From Verrucomicrobiales bacterium (GTDB lineage Bacteria; Verrucomicrobiota; Verrucomicrobiia; Verrucomicrobiales; DEV007): a stretch of DNA of 6,794 nt. Made by a program: the position numbers and the translations under genes. Location: positions 1-6,794 of the forward strand of contig QIKC01000358.1 of NCBI GenBank assembly GCA_003232855.1, read 5' to 3'. A model generated the notes under the pieces. It searched no databases and was not told the origin of the DNA. It worked only from the letters and a program-made list of their open reading frames with translations. Positions 1 to 5,000 of this stretch are shown here, piece after piece. Within the stretch, counting starts at the first letter, position 1, and each line of letters starts with the position of its first letter.

Positions 1-159
1 CGCCCCACGGTAGTTCCCGCCCCGCTCGCCCCCTGTCGAGTAGTTCGAGAGCAAATCCTCGGCGAGCCCCAACATCCTCTCTTTGAATGTCTCGAAAGTT
101 CCTGGCACTGTTTCCGGTTTCCGACTGTTTCTGTCCCATTCATTAATAATTCCTGACAC
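1..159 (-). CDS. Probable 5' fragment of an unrecognised gene, cut by the left edge
   Basis: Downstream of the 180-1139 gene on the same strand, a frame starting with GTG at 159 stays open for 53 codons to the window edge. It reads VSGIINEWDRNS at the start and has a helix-like stretch FETFKERMLGLAEDLLSNY at about residues 22-40, followed by a Gly/Arg/Asn-rich segment. A purine-rich GGGAGGGG lies on the minus strand at 179-172, 12 bases before the GTG, which is a slightly long Shine-Dalgarno spacing. By hand count about 70% of third codon positions are G or C, more than in the competing frames. Those competitors are two minus-strand frames from ATG at 143 and 139, and a plus-strand frame ending at a TGA at 154-156. 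All are also open over this short stretch, so the call is tentative. I recognise no family. The 20-base gap after the preceding stop suggests co-transcription with that gene. Confidence 0.38.
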   Translation of the reverse strand, partial: MSGIINEWDRNSRKPETVPGTFETFKERMLGLAEDLLSNYSTGGERGGNYRGA

Positions 160-179
160 GAAGGGCTCTATCCCCTCCC

Positions 180-1139
180 TTACGGGATCTCCTCCCCGGA
201 ACCGGTGTAGACCCACTCGACCACCCGGTCGCCAGAGAGAATCGCCATGCCTTCGGTATCGAAGGTGCCGAACAAACTGGTCGTCGGATAGCTGACGGTC
301 GCCGTCCAATACGGCTTCCGCCGCCACATCTGTAAACGCGCATTACCCCAGCTCTCGATCTTGTTCAAACTGATCTCGGTGATGACCTCGCCCTTCTCGA
401 TACTCTCCACCATCACCAGGTAGCGGCGACCGCTACGCTCCGGCTCCGGCGGCAGCGACGCCGCAAATTTTTTCCTCTCTTCAGCGGTAATCGCCCGCGG
501 GACGTCATCGATCCCATAGCGAGCTTCCATCCTCACGCCCTCCACACGCGATTCTGGATCTGATTTCGAATCTAATTTCGGCTCCGGTTCCGGCTCCAAT
601 TCTTTCGGCGGCGCCGGAGGACGTGCGAGAAGCCTGCGAAACTCTCGCAAAACCATCGCTTTTTCGAGTTCCTCCGCCTTGGTCAACTCCGCTTGAAGTG
701 TCCCGAAGCTATCGACCACAGCAAAGCGCGCCGCACCGTCACGACTGCGTTTCAGATTGTTCACCCGACCGACAAGCTGGTCGTACTGGTCGCGCATCTT
801 GCGCACGTAATCCGGTGCTGAATCGATCTCGGGCGAGCGCTCGATCTCCCCCGCCTCAATGCGGTCAATTTCCGAGTCGAGCGCCACCGCGGCTCGGGCT
901 GCTCCGAGTTTGACCATTTTCGCCCGCGCGCGATCGAGCGCCGCCATATATTTGCCGTTGATCTCACCAACGTGTTCGCCGTACTGCGCGATATTGGATT
1001 CCAGGCTGGCGGCGAAAACCTGCAACGGCGACCGCTGCTCGGCAGTCAAGAAATCCGGCGCTTGGGGAACCTCCACCGCCTCGGCGAGAAGTCCCGCAGA
1101 CAGAACGAGGGTCACGATGGAAAAAACAATCAATCTCAT
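180..1139 (-). CDS. Exported coiled-coil protein of unknown function (319 aa)
   Basis: I do not recognise a named family. The chosen start is ATG at 1139. It begins a clear signal peptide (MRLIVFSIVTLVLSAGLLAEA, hydrophobic about residues 3-18, likely cleavage after AEA at 21). The frame is open further upstream to 1238, but that extension (MGGALCSGYM...) lies in the AT-rich intergenic region and would bury the signal peptide. Residues about 35-175 are charged and helical, likely a coiled coil in two parts, with a break around residues 100-110. Residues about 174-198 are a Pro/Glu/Lys-rich linker with an EPEPEP run. The C-terminal part, about residues 235-319, looks beta-rich and holds paired Trp/aromatic residues (SWGNARLQMWRRKPYW) and ends WVYTGSGEEIP. 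The helical part resembles anonymous periplasmic proteins common in Verrucomicrobiota and Planctomycetota, which is an impression only. The protein is probably periplasmic or surface-exposed. A weak ribosome site (GGA) lies 9 bases upstream of the ATG. Confidence 0.85.
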   Translation of the reverse strand: MRLIVFSIVTLVLSAGLLAEAVEVPQAPDFLTAEQRSPLQVFAASLESNIAQYGEHVGEINGKYMAALDRARAKMVKLGAARAAVALDSEIDRIEAGEIERSPEIDSAPDYVRKMRDQYDQLVGRVNNLKRSRDGAARFAVVDSFGTLQAELTKAEELEKAMVLREFRRLLARPPAPPKELEPEPEPKLDSKSDPESRVEGVRMEARYGIDDVPRAITAEERKKFAASLPPEPERSGRRYLVMVESIEKGEVITEISLNKIESWGNARLQMWRRKPYWTATVSYPTTSLFGTFDTEGMAILSGDRVVEWVYTGSGEEIP

Positions 1140-1202
1140 TTTACAAATTCCATCAATTTTCCCAAAGAAAGTGTCGCCATGCAACGTTTTTCCGACAATG
1201 CT

Positions 1203-1208
1203 TATACT
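1203..1208 (+). promoter_or_regulatory. Candidate -10 box for the SHD1-domain gene
   Basis: TATACT matches the sigma-70 -10 consensus at five of six positions and lies about 88 bases upstream of the ATG at 1296, inside the AT-rich part of the intergenic region. The hexamer at the standard 17-base spacing, TGCAAC at 1180-1185, is a poor -35. Transcription from here would start near 1215 and place the C8 run in the leader. The call rests on the -10 alone. Confidence 0.27.
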
Positions 1209-1228
1209 CATATATCCTGAGCAAAGCG

Positions 1229-1236
1229 CCCCCCCC
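1229..1236 (+). repeat. Homopolymer run of eight C
   Basis: Eight consecutive C residues lie between the candidate -10 box and the start codon at 1296, in non-coding DNA. Such tracts can change length by slippage. Here it could at most affect the leader or promoter spacing, since it is outside both chosen reading frames. It may equally be chance in GC-rich DNA, or a sequencing-sensitive site. Confidence 0.9.
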
Positions 1237-1295
1237 AATTGCCGCCACGCCCGAGGAATCCACAGGTAGACGAGATCAACAAACGGAACACTGCC

Positions 1296-2018
1296 ATGAC
1301 AAAATACGTTAGCCCTTTCTCAGTCTTTCTTCTCTCTCTCGCATTTTCCGCCGCCTGCGGCGCTCGCGAGTTCGAAGACCAGTTCGGGCGCACGATCAAC
1401 GCCGAACTCGTCTCGCACACCGGCGAAGACGCCAAGACGGTCACCATCAATCGCGGCGGCAAAGAACTCGAGGTGAAGATCTCCGTTTTTTCCGCGGCAG
1501 ATCAGAAATTCATCCGCGACTGGATGAAATCCACCAGCCCGAAAATTAACTACTCCTTCCGGATCGAGACAACCAAAAAAAAGCTGTCCGAGACTCGCAC
1601 CAAGAGCGGTTTCTACCGCCGATCAAAGGTTCAGCAATACGCCTACGAAATCAAAATCACCAGCCTCTGCCGGCAGCCGGTGAAAGACCTCAGCGTCGAA
1701 TACCGCGCCTACATGGCCGACAACTACCGCCGAACATCCTCCTCGGGAACCGTCCAGACGAGCGAAAAAATCGACATCAAAGGCCCCCTGAAATACAACC
1801 ATACCGCCACCCTCCAGACGAAATCCTTCAGCCTCGATTCCTTCCGTTCCGGCTACTACTACTCATCCTCATCGACCATCAAAGACAGCCTGCTCGGGGT
1901 GCTGGTTCGGGTCTACGATCCCGACGGCAACATCATCGCCGACTACCGCTCCGGCAGCTCCAAGTTCAAACATACCTGGCCCGCGAAAGACGGCGCGACA
2001 AAGGTCACCATCGAATAG
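1296..2018 (+). CDS. Exported SHD1-like domain protein (240 aa)
   Basis: The start is ATG at 1296. It opens a signal peptide (MTKYVSPFSVFLLSLAFSAACGA, hydrophobic about residues 7-20), whereas the longer frame from 1239 adds a charged, non-coding-like leader. A CGGA 9 bases upstream is a weak ribosome site. Cleavage is likely between residues 20 and 23. A Cys at 21 is not preceded by a good lipobox, so a lipoprotein is unlikely. Residues about 24-76 match the SHD1-like pattern often found after signal peptides in Verrucomicrobiota and Planctomycetota: REFEDQFGRTINAELV, then VTINRGGKELEVKISVFSAADQKFIRDW. In eukaryotic Sla1 this domain binds peptide sorting motifs; the bacterial role is unknown to me. 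Residues about 84-240 form a beta-rich domain that I cannot name. It has alternating strands (YAYEIKITSLC, LSVEYRAYM, LLGVLVRVYDPDGNIIADYRS) and a Ser/Tyr-rich loop (SGYYYSSSS). It is probably a periplasmic or surface protein. It ends with TAG, 36 bases from the end of the convergent giant gene. Confidence 0.9.
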   Translation: MTKYVSPFSVFLLSLAFSAACGAREFEDQFGRTINAELVSHTGEDAKTVTINRGGKELEVKISVFSAADQKFIRDWMKSTSPKINYSFRIETTKKKLSETRTKSGFYRRSKVQQYAYEIKITSLCRQPVKDLSVEYRAYMADNYRRTSSSGTVQTSEKIDIKGPLKYNHTATLQTKSFSLDSFRSGYYYSSSSTIKDSLLGVLVRVYDPDGNIIADYRSGSSKFKHTWPAKDGATKVTIE

Positions 2019-2025
2019 GCCGCGC

Positions 2026-2041
2026 CCTGCTCACCGGCAGG
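2026..2041. terminator. Weak hairpin in the convergent spacer
   Basis: CCTGC at 2026-2030 pairs perfectly with GCAGG at 2037-2041 across a six-base loop. It lies between the stop codons of two convergent genes, where a shared terminator would be expected. The stem is short and no T-run follows on either strand, so it is not a standard intrinsic terminator. GCTCACC also occurs twice here, at 2029-2035 and 2053-2059. Confidence 0.22.
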
Positions 2042-2054
2042 TAAGCAAGCCCGC

Positions 2055-5000
2055 TCACCCGCCAACCGCCCGAACCTTAAAGAAGCGGCGCGCCGTCGCC
2101 GCACTGGCGGTATCGTGGACGGTCATGACCCGCAGTACACCGGGCGTCTCGCCCACGAAGCCGGGGCCGCTCGGAACGGCGCCATCCACAGATTCCGCCA
2201 GGATTTCCCAGTTCTCGAGATCGTCGGAAACCTCGATGATCAGGCGCCCACCACGCGCCAGCGTATTGCGCCCTAGGGTCATTTCGGTGATGTCACCGAT
2301 CTGAGCGATGGAGAACTGAAAGGCCGGGTCACCGCCATGCGGGTCGCCATCGGTCAAAAAATCGATCAGATTCGCCATCCCGTTTTGATCAGGATCGCTC
2401 TCCGGGGCGGCCACCTCCGGGTCGAGCAATTGCTCCAAAGAGAAATTCTGCTCCAACCAGCCGCCGTAAGTCTGCCCATCGCTGGCGGCGGCGGCGGCCT
2501 CTCCGAGCAACGGCGCCAGCGCCGTGGCAGCCAACAGGCTCGGCTGCCCGTATTGGCCTGTGGTCTGCACCGCATCCAACATCTCTGGGGTGAGCGCCGC
2601 AACGGGGCGGTGCAGTCGGAAATAATCAACGTCCACCACAAGGTCGGGGCTACCTCCCGCGATGACGCTGTGGTTATGATGGAACGGGTCTACCCCGACC
2701 ACCGAATCCCAGTCGGTGTAAGTCGTGACGCCGACCTGTAGCACCTGCGGCAGGTCGGGACGCACGAATCGGTTTTCGACGATCCACGGCCCTTCGCCAT
2801 GGCGCCGCAATAACAAAAACGTAGAACCCATACGCACCGCCTGCAAAGTAACGAGCCCCTCGTCTGCCGGAATGCCAGACTGTACTGCGTACAGGTTCGA
2901 AACACTGTCGGTGGTGCTCTTCACTTCACAGTACCAGGTATCCGCAATATTACCCCAGACAGTGTCGGCATTGCCGAATGAGAGAAAAAGATAGTTCTCC
3001 GTCCCCGTTGTCCACGGGCTGGTGTAGTAACCCGGGTCGCCCTCCGGCGGTGGCGGCCAGGACAGCTCCACCCCCGGCGCAGGATCCGGCACCGGAGCCG
3101 CGTTCTGGTAGAGCCGCGGCGCACGCATCATGATCCCGCCGAGGCTGTAGGCAGCTTGCGGGCGCCCCGGCAAACCATCCCGGCGGTTCGCTTCGAAACG
3201 CATGGTCGCCACGAAATCACCGCTCACCTCTTTGAAAACCAGTGCGCCGGTCCAATCGGCATACCACGAACTAGCAAATGGCATCACCCGCATGTGCCCG
3301 GGACGGGAGGTGTCGATGTCCCAGACCTCCAACTTGTCGGCACCCCAGCCCTCTTGCTCATCGTTGCGCTGCCAGTCGGCGAGAGTGCCAGAGCCATCAA
3401 ATTCATCCGAAAGCAACGCGAGGTCATCGGCTCGCACGAAGCTCCAAGCTGCGGACTCGGCGACGAAGTTAGGCAAACCGTCGTCCACCGCAGCCACCCT
3501 CCCGGCCGGCATCGCCACGGTCACCGTGCCGCTTTGGGAAAAACCCGCCACCCGCAGGCGGTAATGCAAGCCGTCGCCGATCACAAAGAGCGCGCTCGCA
3601 CCGACCCCAGCAGTCCCTGCGATGTCGAGATCACCAATATCGAACCCGCTCACCGGTTCCGAGAACACGATGTCGAACTCAGCCACAGGATGATCCGACG
3701 GGCTAGTGCCGAGGCTACTGATAACCACGGTCGGATTTGCGGGCGGCTCGTTGCCGCTGCCGTCGAGCTGGAGCACGTACTGAATCAGGTTCTCGTAATC
3801 CTCAGCACCCAACTCGAGGGCGACCCGATGCGCGGCGGCAGCCGCGCGGTCATCAGCGGTGGTGACGGTCAAGTCGTCGAACCCGCAAGTGTTCGCATCG
3901 GTGGAGACGACGATGGTATTGCCCGCCCCGGCACTCAATTCCACGTCTTCGATGCGCAAGCGTTGCCAATGATTACTCGGTTGGCCGGGCCCCAACGGTC
4001 GGCTCACCGCCACCTCGTGAACCACCCCGTTGACTGTCACCGTCGTGATGCCGGTGGTGCCATAGCGCGAGACCGTCCAACGCAATTCCAAATCGCCCTC
4101 GCCACCGGCACCGCCATCGACATTTTCGAAAGTCACGGTCTCTCCCGCGTCGAGATAGACCATCTGACCGTGTATCGAACTGTCTTCGTTGAGCTGCGGG
4201 TAACCCGGCACGGTCACCCCGGCGCCCAAGATCGCCGCCTCCGCTTGCAGGACGGTGCCACCCGCCACACGAAACACCTCGTCGAGGGTCTTGGCCGAAC
4301 CGTCGTGGAAGTAAGGCGCCGTCGCCCAGACGCCGAAAAGTGTCGGCGTATCGATCCCCGGCAACGTGCCGCCGAGACGACCACCAGAACTCGTGCGCAA
4401 GGTGCCGACGTCGTGCAGCGCCGCCACACCCAACGCGCTGTCGGTAAACCCCGCGCCACCGTGGCAGCTCGCGCAACCCTGCCCGACGAACACCGCCTCC
4501 CCCGCCACCGCCGCTGCGGTGCGCGTCCCATAGGGATTACGGTGAGGGCTGCCCGGCAAACTCTCCGCACCCAGCGACGCCACGTAAGCAGCCAGCGCGT
4601 CGAGCTCCGCACTGCGCCCGGCGTTCGGAGCGCCGAGCGGCGGGTTCGGCGTTTCGCCCTCCGGCAAAAATCCCGCACCACCGCCGAACTGGTTGGTGAT
4701 GTCCAAGATGAAGTCTTGGATCTCATCAAAGTTGCCACTCCAATGGACATTGCCATGCGCTGTCCCCGCGCGACCGCGCAGGTCGGTGGTGTTGCGCAGA
4801 CCCTCGCCGCGCTGAGTAAAATCCCAAGTCATGCCATCGTGCTGCCCGTCGGCATGGCAACTGGCGCAGGAAATATAGCCCTCCTGGCTCACTTGCGGCA
4901 AATCGGAGAGGCCACTGCCGTCATCGGCTTGATAGAAAACCTGTTTTCCTAACAAAACATCAGATGCAAGATTTTCGACATCGATCGTGGTAATGGCTAC

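Larger units (their letters stand above)
1140..1295. other. Divergent intergenic region
   Basis: This 156-base gap separates the starts of two divergent genes and must hold promoters for both. The part from about 1140 to 1216 is clearly more AT-rich than the flanking coding DNA. It contains a TATACT box (plus strand) and, towards the plus-strand gene, a run of eight C at 1229-1236. No clean -35/-10 pair can be assigned for the minus-strand gene. The best reading, TTGTCG at 1198-1193 with GACACT at 1175-1170, is too weak to call. I saw no convincing operator palindrome, riboswitch or small RNA. Confidence 0.6.

Noticed and set aside
1..156. A plus-strand frame open from the left edge to a TGA at 154-156, as the 3' end of a convergent gene.
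   Set aside because: Only about half of its third positions are G or C, and the peptide is rich in Cys and Pro with no recognisable pattern. The minus-strand frame fits better, although the stretch is too short to be sure.
1140..1238. A longer start (ATG at 1238) for the coiled-coil protein.
   Set aside because: The extra 33 residues lie in AT-rich intergenic DNA overlapping the candidate promoter and push the signal peptide inward. The ATG at 1139 puts the signal peptide at the N-terminus.
1239..1295. A longer start (ATG at 1239) for the SHD1-domain protein.
   Set aside because: The extra 19 residues (MPPRPRNPQVDEINKRNTA) precede a textbook signal peptide and are not like an N-terminal export region, so ATG at 1296 is preferred.
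1316..1364. Lipoprotein signal at Cys21 of the SHD1-domain protein.
   Set aside because: The residues before the Cys are F-S-A-A, with Ser at -3 where a lipobox needs Leu, Val or Ile, so ordinary signal peptidase cleavage is more likely.
2337..2741. Overlapping shorter open frames on both strands within the 3' third of the giant gene.
   Set aside because: They have no ribosome site or domain and fall in other frames of a strongly supported gene. They are shadows.
3156..4952. A 598-codon open frame on the plus strand, opposite the propeller/cytochrome gene.
   Set aside because: Its product is rich in Arg, His, Ala and Pro and shows no domain. It lies wholly antisense to a gene with clear haem motifs and domain structure, where GC-rich codons keep the opposite frame free of stops.
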